IMG/VR virus record: IMGVR_UViG_3300007276_000084 | Span: 1 to 45,726 of that record | Direction: 5' to 3' (one strand) | Source of the DNA: a virus | DNA: 45,726 nucleotides | In this document: piece by piece, positions 15,831-24,021 of the stretch | How positions within the stretch are numbered: the first letter of the stretch is position 1 | Layout of the letters: each line of letters begins with the position of its first letter | Made by a program: the position numbers and the translations under genes | The notes under the pieces: generated by a model | Told to the model about the DNA's origin: nothing | Databases searched by the model: none | What the model saw: the letters and a program-made list of their open reading frames with translations, nothing else

Positions 15831-17366
15831 ATGGCTTTAATTCGAGTAATTAAGTATGGGCCGGGTGCCCACAAGTCGGAGCACGATCCATCAACAGATG
15901 ATGTACAATTTGCTTCTTTCGCAACGGCAAACCACACATTAACAGATGCTGCATTAGGTTCTTTAATTAACAATGAGGACGCTTCAAGTCTTCACCACCA
16001 TGATTCTAGATATTTCTCTCAAACGAGTTTTATTAATTCTAGTGCAGGTGTTGCGGATGCAGGAAAACCTGTTATTTTAGACGCTGCGGGTGTAATTGAT
16101 AATTCTATGATTGACGGTGCTTCTTTAAGTTCTGAAATTGACCATAGTAGTCTTTTAAACCTTTCAGCAGATGATCACCCTCAATACTTACAAAGAGATG
16201 GTTCAAATACTTTAACTGCAGATCTTGATATGACTAGTTTATACAAGATTGTTAACTTAGTTGATCCTACAGCGGCACAAGATGCAGCGACTAAAGCATA
16301 TGTTGATTCTGTTGCTGAAGGTCTTGCACCTAAAGAAGCAGTAAGAGTTGCTACGGTTGCAAACGTTGATTTAGCTACTGAATTAGAAGCTAGTGACGTT
16401 ATTGATGGAATTACATTAGTTGCAGGTGATAGAGTTTTAGTTAAAGATCAAACACTATCTGAAGAAAATGGTATTTATATCGTTCAAGCTACAGGTGCAG
16501 CGGTAAGAGCTACTGACTTTGATCAAACTTCTCCTATCAACGAAATCAATGGTGCTTACGTTCCTGTTCAAGATGGTACTGCTAACGCAGGTAAATTCTT
16601 TGTTCAGACAGAATCAGTTGCTACTATTGGTACTGATTCAATCAGCTTTGTATTCTTTAATGCAGTTGCTTCAGGAGTTTCTGGTGGTGACGGTATTGAT
16701 GTTACAGGTGGTGTAGTTTCAGCTGATATTGCAACAACTTCTGGTCTTAAATTTGTTACGGGTCAATTAGCTGTTGAAGTTGCCGACCTTGTTGGTACAG
16801 GTCTAGTTGATAACGCAGGTTTAATTGATGTTGATTTTGCAGCTGATTTCACAATCGACGCAGCTGATGCAAAAGCTATTGAAGCTTCTAAACTTGCTTC
16901 TACGGCTACAGGTGAAGGTGCTTCAATTATTGGTATCGAAGATGCTAATAGTTACTTTACAGCTGAAAACCAAGAAGGTGTAAATAATGAACTTTACGAT
17001 CTTGCAGTAGCAGGTGGTGGGGTTACTTATACGGCCGGTACAGGTGGTGTTACTGCAGGTGATTTAGTTTACATTAGTGCAAATGATATTGTTTTACCAT
17101 ATTCTGATATTACAGTTGATGAGTACTGTATCGGTGTAGCACTTGAATCAGCTCTTGCAACAAACGAAGTTAAAGTTGCTAGATTTGATAAATCTTTAGC
17201 AGGAGTTCTTACGGGTGCTGTTGCAGGTGATGAATACTACTGGGACGGTACTGGATTAACAGCTACTAGACCTTCAGGTGGGAATAGCAACATTTGGTTA
17301 GTTGGAATTGCTAAAAATGCAACCGACTTATCAATCGAAGTTAGACACCTTTTTAAGAAAATCTAA
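15831..17366 (+). CDS. Major tail fibre protein
   Basis: 511 aa, strong SD ACGGAGG. It contains the common phage-fibre segment KIVNLVDPTAAQDAATKAYV, preceded by HPQYLQRDGSNTLTADLDM, and later GDRVLVKDQTLSEENGIYIV and FDQTSPINEINGAYVPVQDG, all typical of trimeric tail fibres. A His-rich segment (SLHHHDSRYF) lies near residue 53. Codon choice is visibly more uniform (many GCT, GGT, GTT) than in neighbours, which suggests high expression. A strong terminator follows directly, so this gene ends its transcription unit. Confidence 0.72.
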   Translation: MALIRVIKYGPGAHKSEHDPSTDDVQFASFATANHTLTDAALGSLINNEDASSLHHHDSRYFSQTSFINSSAGVADAGKPVILDAAGVIDNSMIDGASLSSEIDHSSLLNLSADDHPQYLQRDGSNTLTADLDMTSLYKIVNLVDPTAAQDAATKAYVDSVAEGLAPKEAVRVATVANVDLATELEASDVIDGITLVAGDRVLVKDQTLSEENGIYIVQATGAAVRATDFDQTSPINEINGAYVPVQDGTANAGKFFVQTESVATIGTDSISFVFFNAVASGVSGGDGIDVTGGVVSADIATTSGLKFVTGQLAVEVADLVGTGLVDNAGLIDVDFAADFTIDAADAKAIEASKLASTATGEGASIIGIEDANSYFTAENQEGVNNELYDLAVAGGGVTYTAGTGGVTAGDLVYISANDIVLPYSDITVDEYCIGVALESALATNEVKVARFDKSLAGVLTGAVAGDEYYWDGTGLTATRPSGGNSNIWLVGIAKNATDLSIEVRHLFKKI

Positions 17367-17385
17367 TTAGGTTTTTATAAAGTAC

Positions 17386-17420
17386 GGGGGGGTTGGTCTT
17401 TATGGCTAACCCTCTTTTTT
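17386..17420 (+). terminator. Intrinsic terminator after the fibre gene
   Basis: GGGTTGGTC (17390-17398) pairs with GGCTAACCC (17404-17412) around a five-base loop, with two G-T wobbles; a T-run follows (17415-17420). It lies 20 bases after the fibre stop. No promoter was seen before the next gene, so some read-through is likely. Confidence 0.8.
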
Positions 17421-17434
17421 AAAAGAGGAACTAA

Positions 17435-17839
17435 ATGGGTACAGCGGCAAATATCGTAAAAGTAGGTGAACCTGTAAGGCTAAATATTCAATTATCGGAT
17501 GGTGAAGACTCACTACCTAGGGTTGTTAAAGGCCTAGTAAGGGACGTTAGCGGTATTTTTATTCAAGAAATTGAACTAGTACATATCGGAGGCGGCATGT
17601 TCAAAGATAGTAGCTTAGTAATGCCTCCTACTGATGAAATATCTGTACAATACTCGGTGTACGAACTTGATGGACTAACAACGGATGATACCTATAGTCG
17701 TGATTTAGATACTTTTGTCAGATCAGACAGCGTTATTTCAAGTGGTGGGACTAGTAATTCTCCAAGTGATGACGAATTTGTTGTAATGTATAACGAAGAA
17801 CCTGAACATATTATCGAGGTGCATAATGAAGATAGTTAA
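17435..17839 (+). CDS. Hypothetical structural protein
   Basis: 134 aa, SD AGAGGAA right after the terminator. It is beta-rich (IVKVGEPVRLNIQLSDG, FIQEIELVHIGGGMFKD) with a disordered Ser/Asp-rich tail from residue ~95. The stop overlaps the next start by 14 bases. It resembles small phage proteins that precede fibre genes but I cannot name a family. A role with the next two genes in a fibre or adhesin set is inference. Confidence 0.45.
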   Translation: MGTAANIVKVGEPVRLNIQLSDGEDSLPRVVKGLVRDVSGIFIQEIELVHIGGGMFKDSSLVMPPTDEISVQYSVYELDGLTTDDTYSRDLDTFVRSDSVISSGGTSNSPSDDEFVVMYNEEPEHIIEVHNEDS

Positions 17840-18413
17840 CGACAGACTAGTAATAAAAAAAGGTTCAGACACATCACCTGTATTTAAGCTTAGAGGTAAA
17901 TACTCTAACGATCCTATGGATCTAACAGCTGTTTTTAATATAACAATTGAACTTTCAAAAGCTAACAGGTCTAAGATGATTTTAGACATGACTGAATTGC
18001 CTGCAACAAAGGCATATCACGAAGAAGGTAGCTTAAAAATAGTAGCAGATTTAGCCGGAGCTTCAGGAAATAGTATAGTACTTCCTTTTGATGGTGTTAC
18101 AGATATGGATACAATTGTACTAAATTGGAATACAGCAAATCCTGCTACTACAGTTTCGCATAACGGTGTTGGTGATGAAATACTTGATGGTAACATTAGG
18201 CTTTGGGGTGGTTTAGACGCTTACACTCCTGTTTCTATAGATGGTAATCCAATACTAGGAAGAGTTAAATTAAGGCTTTTAGACACGGATACATTGGTTT
18301 TAAAACGTGGTGATAATCAATCAGTTAAGATAACAATTGATTTTGGTGCACCTCCAAGTGGTGATAGAGAGATAGCCATATTTGATGATAGACTAGATGT
18401 AGTAGATAGATAA
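17826..18413 (+). CDS. Hypothetical structural protein
   Basis: 195 aa, starting 14 bases before the previous stop with SD CGAGG. It has the segments VIKKGSDTSPVFKLRGKYSN at the start and LVLKRGDNQSVKITIDFG near the end; these look like two related beta-sandwich strands (KkG/Rgd...). In between is a segment with aromatic residues (NIRLWGGLDAYTPVSIDG). It probably belongs to the tail or fibre set; no family is recognised. Confidence 0.45.
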   Translation: MKIVNDRLVIKKGSDTSPVFKLRGKYSNDPMDLTAVFNITIELSKANRSKMILDMTELPATKAYHEEGSLKIVADLAGASGNSIVLPFDGVTDMDTIVLNWNTANPATTVSHNGVGDEILDGNIRLWGGLDAYTPVSIDGNPILGRVKLRLLDTDTLVLKRGDNQSVKITIDFGAPPSGDREIAIFDDRLDVVDR

Positions 18414-18454
18414 CGTAAGGACGAACAACTAAATAATTCTATGGAGGAATTAAA

Positions 18455-19279
18455 ATGGCAATTATAACTAAACCTGTATCAATAGATAAAGGTACTGAAA
18501 ACGTAATAACATTAAACAAAGCTGATTTAGCTTCAGATACTAAAGTTGTAGCTGATAGTTATTTTTCAGATCAAAATAATTGGAATAAAATATTTATAAC
18601 GTATAAAACACCTGAGGGTAATCAAGTTAATGATGTAGCATTTGATGCTTCTGAAGCAACACCTGTAGGAAGTTTTAATCCAAGTTTAAAAGCAAGAGAT
18701 ACTTGGGAAGTTCAATCGATTACAATATTGGATTTTGATAATGGTTCTTTAAAACTTTTAAGAGGTGATTTAACAATTGGTGATTTTGACGTGTTTTTAG
18801 GTGGTATAGTTGATCTAGTAGATAATTCATCTGATTTAGGTTCGTTAAATACAGGTACTACTATAACAGCGTCATCGTCCAGTAAGGGTCAAACCTTTCA
18901 GTTAGCTAGTAATGCTAGTGTTTCTGAAATAATTTTGGGTTTAGGAACATATGGTTCATGGACAGGTGGAGTTAAAGTAGAAATATTTGATGATCCGGCT
19001 AGAACTACTTTACTTGGTACTTCTGACACTATTTTAAATGCAGGGCTACCTGCTACAAGTACAGCGGAGGCAGTTACTTTTGTTTTCGCATCACCTGTAG
19101 CTTTAAGTGGTTCAACGGAGTATTACATGCACATAAGTTATTCAGCGGGTACAAGTGGGGTAACTGCTTTTAACGCTATCGGTGTAGGTAGTACGCAAAC
19201 CGATAATTATGCAAACGGTACAGGTTACAATGGTGTAAATCCTTTAGCCTTCGATTATTATTTTGTTATTAGAGGATAA
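18455..19279 (+). CDS. Adhesin-like protein with shared N-terminal module
   Basis: 274 aa, strong SD ATGGAGG. Residues 1-115 (KPVSIDKGTENVITLNKADL, ADSYFSDQNNW, ITILDFDNGSLKLLRGDL) are the module found in the genes at 13626 and 45605. From about residue 130 a different C-terminal domain begins (SSKGQTFQLASNASVSEIIL, VKVEIFDDPARTTLLGTS, FASPVALSGSTEYYMHISYS). This is like the galactose-binding-type beta-sandwich domains found in surface proteins. It is followed by a terminator. Confidence 0.6.
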   Translation: MAIITKPVSIDKGTENVITLNKADLASDTKVVADSYFSDQNNWNKIFITYKTPEGNQVNDVAFDASEATPVGSFNPSLKARDTWEVQSITILDFDNGSLKLLRGDLTIGDFDVFLGGIVDLVDNSSDLGSLNTGTTITASSSSKGQTFQLASNASVSEIILGLGTYGSWTGGVKVEIFDDPARTTLLGTSDTILNAGLPATSTAEAVTFVFASPVALSGSTEYYMHISYSAGTSGVTAFNAIGVGSTQTDNYANGTGYNGVNPLAFDYYFVIRG

Positions 19280-19303
19280 TTTAAAATTTATAAAAACTAA
19301 AAT

Positions 19304-19329
19304 AAAGGGCTTGAAAAGGCCCTTTTTTT
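19304..19329 (+). terminator. Intrinsic terminator
   Basis: AAAGGGC (19304-19310) pairs with GCCCTTT (19319-19325) around TTGAAAAG, followed by T-run 19323-19329. It closes the structural block of the + strand. Confidence 0.85.
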
Positions 19330-19330
19330 G

Positions 19331-19359
19331 TTGATTTAAGGCAACCTTTATGATACACT
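19331..19359 (+). promoter_or_regulatory. Sigma70-like promoter for the small accessory genes
   Basis: TTGATT (19331-19336), 17-base spacer, TACACT (19354-19359), immediately after the terminator T-run. TATGAT at 19349 is an alternative -10. It would drive the genes from 19391 to 20740. Confidence 0.5.
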
Positions 19360-19390
19360 GAGTTATAAGTTAACGTAAAGGAGATTGTGA

Positions 19391-19735
19391 ATGAGAAAAA
19401 TTGAACAAGAAAAACTTTTAAATTTGTTAAATGAAAAAGCTAGAATGAAAAAAGAGTATGCTGAATTAGACAAGCAAATTCTGAGTCTAGCGCACGAAAT
19501 TGGATCCCAAAGTTTATGCATTGAAGTTGAACCTTCTTTAAAAAAAGCTTACCCTGATCTAGCTATTTCAGAAACTCAAAAATATTTTAGAATGAGTCTA
19601 GTAGACAATCTAGAAATCTTCTCTTTAAACGAAGAGGACGACGATACACCAATGGTTATGTTTAGACCTGCTAAATTTTCAAGATTTGAAATTGAAGGTA
19701 AGGCTTTAAAAAATAAACCTAAAGATATGGAGTAA
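19391..19735 (+). CDS. Hypothetical protein with N-terminal helix
   Basis: 114 aa, SD AAAGGAGA. The first ~40 residues form a charged helix likely to be a coiled coil (KLLNLLNEKARMKKEYAELD). A mixed C-terminal domain follows. It is the first gene after a new promoter and is not obviously structural. No family recognised. Confidence 0.45.
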   Translation: MRKIEQEKLLNLLNEKARMKKEYAELDKQILSLAHEIGSQSLCIEVEPSLKKAYPDLAISETQKYFRMSLVDNLEIFSLNEEDDDTPMVMFRPAKFSRFEIEGKALKNKPKDME

Positions 19736-19738
19736 AAA

Positions 19739-20368
19739 ATGGGTATAGCGGTAATTTTAGGAAATTCTATAAAGTATAAAAATGAAATTAAAAACGAATT
19801 TAATTTTAAATTTAACTGGGATCATAAAGTTTGGTTTAAAATAGTTAATGAAGAAACTTACCCTATGCTAGAAACAATATTAGAATCAAAATTCAAAGGT
19901 TGTCATGTTTACTGGATGGCAACCTTAGATTACGTAGGTATGGCCAAAGAAGTTGAAAAAGAAGAGTTTACACCTAAATTAGAGGGTATTGAAAGCCAAT
20001 ACACTGGTAAAATTTTAGAAGTTTCAAAATGGTATGCCGGAGTTTTTAAAGAAAATAACAACACAAAATATGCTTTTAGAAATTTAAAAATATTAAAAGT
20101 ATATAGAGAAACAGAAAAGGCCCTTCAAGTAGATGCTAAATTTTATGGTGGTATAGCAAGTAGATGCGGTTGTTGTGGTAGAGAATTAAATAATGATATT
20201 AGTAGAGCAACAGGTATAGGCCCCGTATGTGCTATGAAAATAGGACTTCCAAGGCCAACGATGGATTCAGCTAAAGAAATAGTTGCTAAATTAGAATCAA
20301 TGAGTGAGGCACAAGGAACTTTTAAAGGAGTTTGGATTCCCAAATCCCAAATCAAGGAGATAATATGA
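19739..20368 (+). CDS. Protein with DUF6011-like C4 zinc-binding motif
   Basis: 209 aa. The segment CGCCGRELNNDISRATGIGP followed by VC fits the C..CGR.L....S...GIGP.C motif of the DUF6011 group, a small zinc-binding unit common in phage and actinobacterial proteins of unknown role. The N-terminal ~90 residues look like a small fold seen in ssDNA/RNA-associated phage proteins (HKVWFKIVNEETYPMLE), but I cannot name it. The last codon overlaps the next start (ATGA). A nucleic-acid role is inference. Confidence 0.5.
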   Translation: MGIAVILGNSIKYKNEIKNEFNFKFNWDHKVWFKIVNEETYPMLETILESKFKGCHVYWMATLDYVGMAKEVEKEEFTPKLEGIESQYTGKILEVSKWYAGVFKENNNTKYAFRNLKILKVYRETEKALQVDAKFYGGIASRCGCCGRELNNDISRATGIGPVCAMKIGLPRPTMDSAKEIVAKLESMSEAQGTFKGVWIPKSQIKEII

Positions 20369-20602
20369 AAAATAAAGAGTCATCTATCGACATATATTCA
20401 GAAGTAGCATTAAGAACGGGAATGGATAGAAAAGATGTTAAACATTTTTGCTATCACCTTTTTTACACTGATATAGTATCTGCATCATTACCAAGTAAAC
20501 CCGAAGAATTAATAGAATTTATAGTTAACTATCTAACGCCAGAAATTCATTAAGCACCAAGTCCTGAAAATCACAAATAAAGGAGATAATATGAAAAATA
20601 AA
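20349..20602 (+). repeat. Direct repeat of translation-start region (20349-20376 and 20575-20602)
   Basis: Two 28-base copies differing at one base cover the SD (AAGGAGATAAT), the ATG and the first four codons (MKNK) of two small genes. They mark the left ends of two tandem cassettes whose cores are unrelated. Confidence 0.85.
20365..20553 (+). CDS. Small hypothetical protein, cassette 1
   Basis: 62 aa from ATG 20365, with a perfect SD AAGGAG inside the repeat; it overlaps the upstream stop as ATGA. An in-frame ATG at 20332 lies inside the upstream gene without SD. The protein is a small, probably all-helical domain (EVALRTGMDRKDVKHFCYHL). Its start and its 3' end lie in repeats shared with the next small gene, although the coding cores do not match. 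Confidence 0.5.
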   Translation: MKNKESSIDIYSEVALRTGMDRKDVKHFCYHLFYTDIVSASLPSKPEELIEFIVNYLTPEIH

Positions 20603-20791
20603 ATTGAATATCGTATAGCTATAAGAGCAATCGATGGAAATAGTATGTTTTTATTTACCGATGAAGCTGACTTAACTAATTTCATATGGGATATAGAAGA
20701 TCATGTTTTGGATATGGCTTTAAGCGTAGTTGAAAAATAGATATTTAATTTAAAACTTCATTCAGCACCAAGTCCTGAAAATAACGAATAA
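20546..20791 (+). repeat. Direct repeat at cassette right ends (20546-20580 and 20757-20791)
   Basis: The two copies of about 35 bases differ at only a few positions; the core CACCAAGTCCTGAAAAT is identical. The right copy is the 3' coding end of the - strand gene at 20745. The left copy, read on the - strand, still spells FQDLVLNE, a ghost of that C-terminus. Confidence 0.8.
20591..20740 (+). CDS. Very small hypothetical protein, cassette 2
   Basis: 49 aa (ATG 20591, TAG 20738-20740). It has the same SD and first codons (MKNK) as the upstream small gene. The rest (YRIAIRAIDGNSMFLFTDEA...) is a small alpha/beta sequence with acidic character. It ends four bases before the stop of a convergent - strand gene, with no terminator between them. 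The start context makes a real gene likely despite its size. Confidence 0.5.
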   Translation: MKNKIEYRIAIRAIDGNSMFLFTDEADLTNFIWDIEDHVLDMALSVVEK

Positions 20792-21041
20792 CATAAATGA
20801 ATTCTTTGTATTCTGTTGCTTCAAAAGATACTACAACTTCATGCTGCGGTATTAGATATCTAACACTTTCAAAAGTTTCTTTATCAAAAAATATAAGGTT
20901 GTATTCATTAAAATAAATATCACCTAGCTCATTGCCAATATTGAACATCTCAATAAAGTTTTTTCGTAAATCACCATCAAGTTTTTTAGCACTTGCGCAC
21001 TCTTGTTGAAGTATCAGTAATTTTTCGTTAATCTCTTCCAT
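20745..21041 (-). CDS. Hypothetical protein, last gene of the - strand operon
   Basis: 98 aa from ATG 21041; another ATG at 21056 lacks an SD, while AAGTGGA lies close before 21041. The chain is acidic and helical at the N-terminus (EINEKLLILQQECASAKKLD) with a mixed C-terminal half (HEVVVSFEATEYKEFIYVIR). Its last codons are duplicated in a vestigial copy at 20546-20580. It overlaps the metallophosphoesterase gene by 14 bases. No family recognised. Confidence 0.45.
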   Translation of the reverse strand: MEEINEKLLILQQECASAKKLDGDLRKNFIEMFNIGNELGDIYFNEYNLIFFDKETFESVRYLIPQHEVVVSFEATEYKEFIYVIRYFQDLVLNEVLN

Positions 21042-23109
21042 CTGTCCACTTCCCATTTATAGCATTATATAAACATCTACTACCATCTTTGTAAATAAGC
21101 ATAGATGTATTAGTCCAAGTTGAAGGTCCGTTATTATAACCTTCTTGTAGGTGAGTTGAAGTACCTACCGCCCAAGCATCTCTTATAATTCCTGCAGTAT
21201 GACTGTGGCCAGAAGCACTAGATCCGTAAGCTGATTCCATAGATATTAAAGAACCTCTTGAACCATTTACTCCCGCATCACCATGGCAATTTATTTGAAC
21301 GTCACCAACGTAATAGTCATCATTTCTACCTAACCAATTTACGTTAGGTAAATCAAGGCCACAATAATCTGATACAGCAAATTTTAAAGTATGGTGGCCT
21401 TCTAATACACCCTTGGCCAAGCAAACCCCTACATAGTGATTTTTAGGATCTTTAGCGTACTTTGCAGCTCGTAACCATCTATCTAACCAGTCATTATGAT
21501 TTGAAGGAACCATGATTACTTCTTCTGCTAACTCACTCCAAAATTTTAATTCTTCTGCAAACATTTTTAATTCCCTATCAAGGCAATCAAGTCCGTTTTT
21601 AGTTTGTATGTGTTTAGCTATGATGTCTTTTTCTATCCAATGATTTATAGAATGTCCGTTTAGGGCATCATGAAGTACGATTCTTTTGGGTTTAAATTTT
21701 TTAATTATTTCTATCCAAGCTTGTCTTGTTTTAGGGCAAGTTGCACCGATATGAATATCACCCATAATAAAAGCTTCTGGACGTTCTATTACTTCTTTTT
21801 TGGGGTGGTATCTTACACCGTCAAGTGTAAGTTCCCCGTCATCATTCAAACATTGAACTTGTCTAAAGTGATATTGTTTTTTGTTCTCAATCTCAACATA
21901 TACAGCTCCAAGTTTGTGATCAAACTCAGATACATAAGCCGTTCTTTGACTCATGTACATTTCACTTCTGTAATCGTCTTTTGTTATAGCACCCGTAGTC
22001 ATTAAACAATGCGGTAATTTGTCTTTACCATTTCTAACGGCCACATATTTTAAAAAGAACTTAGGTGCAGCGTATATAAACGAACCCTGTTTTTTACCTA
22101 TTCTATCAAGTCCTGTTAAGGGGTTTATTTGTTTAGCTGATAATTTAATTGTGGATATATGAAGGTTTTCATTTAGTGCTGTGTCTTCAATAATAACTGT
22201 TTCATTTTCAGCAAGTATTTTATCGATATGCCCTAACTTGTTTAAAGAATCTTTACTTCTTGCAGGATCCGAACAAACTATAATTAGTATCTTAGCTTTT
22301 TTCTTTTTAGCTAGTCTTTTAAGTGATTCATAAAAAGGAACATCTACATCACAACCTGTTACAGCTGTAGTAATTAAAAAACGATCATATTTTTTTACAT
22401 CTGATCTTAACTCTTTAATTCTTTTTTTAGTTGTTAATTGTTTTACTGAATAGTCATTAAACTCTTCTGGAAATTCAACTCTAGCCGCTGATTCTATATC
22501 TGCAACACCGCCAAACCACTTACCAAACCAACTACTAGAAGGCCCTTCTTCAATACTTATAAGCTCTTTTCTAGTAGGTATCCTGTTAAGTTTTTTCTTT
22601 AATTGAACGTAAAAATAAAGACCTTCACGCTTATCAAATATCTTTCTACTCTCTCCTGCTTTATATCCTTCGGGGTATAATTCGGGGTGAAGCTTTAAAA
22701 CATGTTTTTCTAGTTTTAGTAAAGTATCCCAAGAATCTCTTATTCTGTTTCTAGGTACTCCCGCTTCTCTTAGATCAATTAAAGAAGGTGAACCTTTTCG
22801 ATTCTTTGACTTTAATACCTCAACGTAACTGTCTACTACAGCGTTTTTTCTATGTTCTTTATCGTGGTGGTTAGTTCTACTATTAAAGTAGTAAGTAGGA
22901 GGAAAAAGCTCTGGTTTATTTTCCAGTGCTAGTTTTTCTAAATTACCGATCTTTAAAAAATGTTTTCTAACAAGAGTCCTAATTATTCCGACTTCGTTTA
23001 GATCTCTTTGTAACACACGCCCACTGCAATTTTTACTTTTTAGGAGCTTAAGATATAACTTGTATATTCTTTTTTGCTCGACACTTAAGGACTTCAAATT
23101 GAATTCCAT
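21028..23109 (-). CDS. Calcineurin-like metallophosphoesterase with three N-terminal repeats (T5 A1-like)
   Basis: 693 aa from ATG 23109, SD AAGGAAGG; an in-frame GTG at 23118 is within the SD region. The C-terminal ~240 residues carry metallophosphoesterase motifs in order: GDIHIG, LHDALNGHS, SNHNDWLDRW, INCHGDAG and GHSHT. The N-terminal ~240 residues hold three related helical units ending KPELFPP, HPELYPEG and FPEEFND, each with a dL.eaGi....I...f pattern like repeats associated with homing endonucleases. The middle is unassigned. The arrangement recalls T5 pre-early protein A1, which has a metallophosphatase motif and is linked to host DNA degradation. A DNA-targeting nuclease is my best guess. 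Confidence 0.6.
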   Translation of the reverse strand: MEFNLKSLSVEQKRIYKLYLKLLKSKNCSGRVLQRDLNEVGIIRTLVRKHFLKIGNLEKLALENKPELFPPTYYFNSRTNHHDKEHRKNAVVDSYVEVLKSKNRKGSPSLIDLREAGVPRNRIRDSWDTLLKLEKHVLKLHPELYPEGYKAGESRKIFDKREGLYFYVQLKKKLNRIPTRKELISIEEGPSSSWFGKWFGGVADIESAARVEFPEEFNDYSVKQLTTKKRIKELRSDVKKYDRFLITTAVTGCDVDVPFYESLKRLAKKKKAKILIIVCSDPARSKDSLNKLGHIDKILAENETVIIEDTALNENLHISTIKLSAKQINPLTGLDRIGKKQGSFIYAAPKFFLKYVAVRNGKDKLPHCLMTTGAITKDDYRSEMYMSQRTAYVSEFDHKLGAVYVEIENKKQYHFRQVQCLNDDGELTLDGVRYHPKKEVIERPEAFIMGDIHIGATCPKTRQAWIEIIKKFKPKRIVLHDALNGHSINHWIEKDIIAKHIQTKNGLDCLDRELKMFAEELKFWSELAEEVIMVPSNHNDWLDRWLRAAKYAKDPKNHYVGVCLAKGVLEGHHTLKFAVSDYCGLDLPNVNWLGRNDDYYVGDVQINCHGDAGVNGSRGSLISMESAYGSSASGHSHTAGIIRDAWAVGTSTHLQEGYNNGPSTWTNTSMLIYKDGSRCLYNAINGKWTDGRD

Positions 23110-23183
23110 AGCCTCCACCTTCCTTAGTTTTTTGCTTATACAGTAGTATTAGGTAGAGGATATGAAATGGCAAATTTTTACTG

Positions 23184-24020
23184 TTATTTTGTGTGTATTG
23201 CGTTAAAAAACTTTTTAAGCTGATACAAGTAAGGCTTGTTAACACCGATTGTTATTTTAGATTCTTTCTTGATATCCAACACGGTTAATTGCTCTTCAAA
23301 TGAAGCTCTAGCTAGAGATGAAAAGTTAATAACGCTTAGTTTTTTTATCTCTTCTAGGTCAACTTTTTTTATATTTGCAACATACCAGAACTCTTCAGGA
23401 GTTAAGCCTGCTTTAAACTTTTTATCAAATCTTGTCTCTATTTCTTTAGCTTTTTCATAGAAGTCACCATAGACGTTTTTTAGTGTTTCATCCCTAGCAT
23501 TGGTATCTTTTTTTCCTGCTTCGCTAAAACCCTGAATAAACTGTAGTATAGATGTAATAGACGACTTAGATTTATCACCTTTTATAGGGAACGATTCTAG
23601 GTATCTATATATATCAGATACTTGAAAGTCATCATCTTCAAATGAAATTAAAGCTAATTTTGCAATAGGTGTTCTACTTTTTGCTGCACAAAATTCACCT
23701 GTACAGGCCAAATCATCATCTGTTATTTTAATTAACTTACTGCCACAAGTAGGGCAACCCGATGGAAATATTGCACCACTTTCACTGTCTAACTTTTTTA
23801 CATTTAACGATTTATCTTTTTTATTTACTGTTATCTTAACAGTAGCATCTGGTTTTAATCCTAATCTATCAATAGTTCCTGCGTTTGCTATACCTATTGA
23901 ATCAAATTCTACACCGTGTCTTTTATGCATCTTATTTAATAAAACTAGTGGCTTAACGAACCCTACTTCTGTTGTAAACCATCTAACTTCTTTTACTTTA
24001 GCTACAATATCCTTGGCCAT
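23184..24020 (-). CDS. NAD-dependent DNA ligase C-terminal-part-like protein (OB + zinc finger), split-ligase subunit candidate
   Basis: 278 aa, SD AAGGAAGG; its ATG follows the previous TAA by one base. Residues 10-85 match the LigA OB domain (FTTEVGFVKPLVLLNKM, GIANAGTIDRLGLKPDATVK, SGAIFPSG). They are followed by a four-cysteine finger at C89, C92, C106, C111, close to the LigA spacing (E. coli C-x2-C-x14-C-x5-C). The remaining ~165 residues could be a diverged helix-hairpin-helix region. The nucleotidyltransferase domain with KxDG is absent here and not found elsewhere in the window. Phage T5 encodes its NAD ligase as two proteins; this looks like the second half. The partner must lie outside the window or be the host LigA. 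Confidence 0.6.
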   Translation of the reverse strand: MAKDIVAKVKEVRWFTTEVGFVKPLVLLNKMHKRHGVEFDSIGIANAGTIDRLGLKPDATVKITVNKKDKSLNVKKLDSESGAIFPSGCPTCGSKLIKITDDDLACTGEFCAAKSRTPIAKLALISFEDDDFQVSDIYRYLESFPIKGDKSKSSITSILQFIQGFSEAGKKDTNARDETLKNVYGDFYEKAKEIETRFDKKFKAGLTPEEFWYVANIKKVDLEEIKKLSVINFSSLARASFEEQLTVLDIKKESKITIGVNKPYLYQLKKFFNAIHTK

Positions 24021-24021
24021 G

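Noticed and set aside
15611-15973. Hydrophobic - strand frame across the coiled-coil and fibre genes
   Set aside because: It looks like a membrane protein only because it is the complement of Lys/Glu-rich codons; it crosses an intergenic SD region.
21670-22005. Frame on the + strand opposite the metallophosphoesterase
   Set aside because: Phe/Ser/Tyr-rich mirror of a real gene, no SD and no family pattern.
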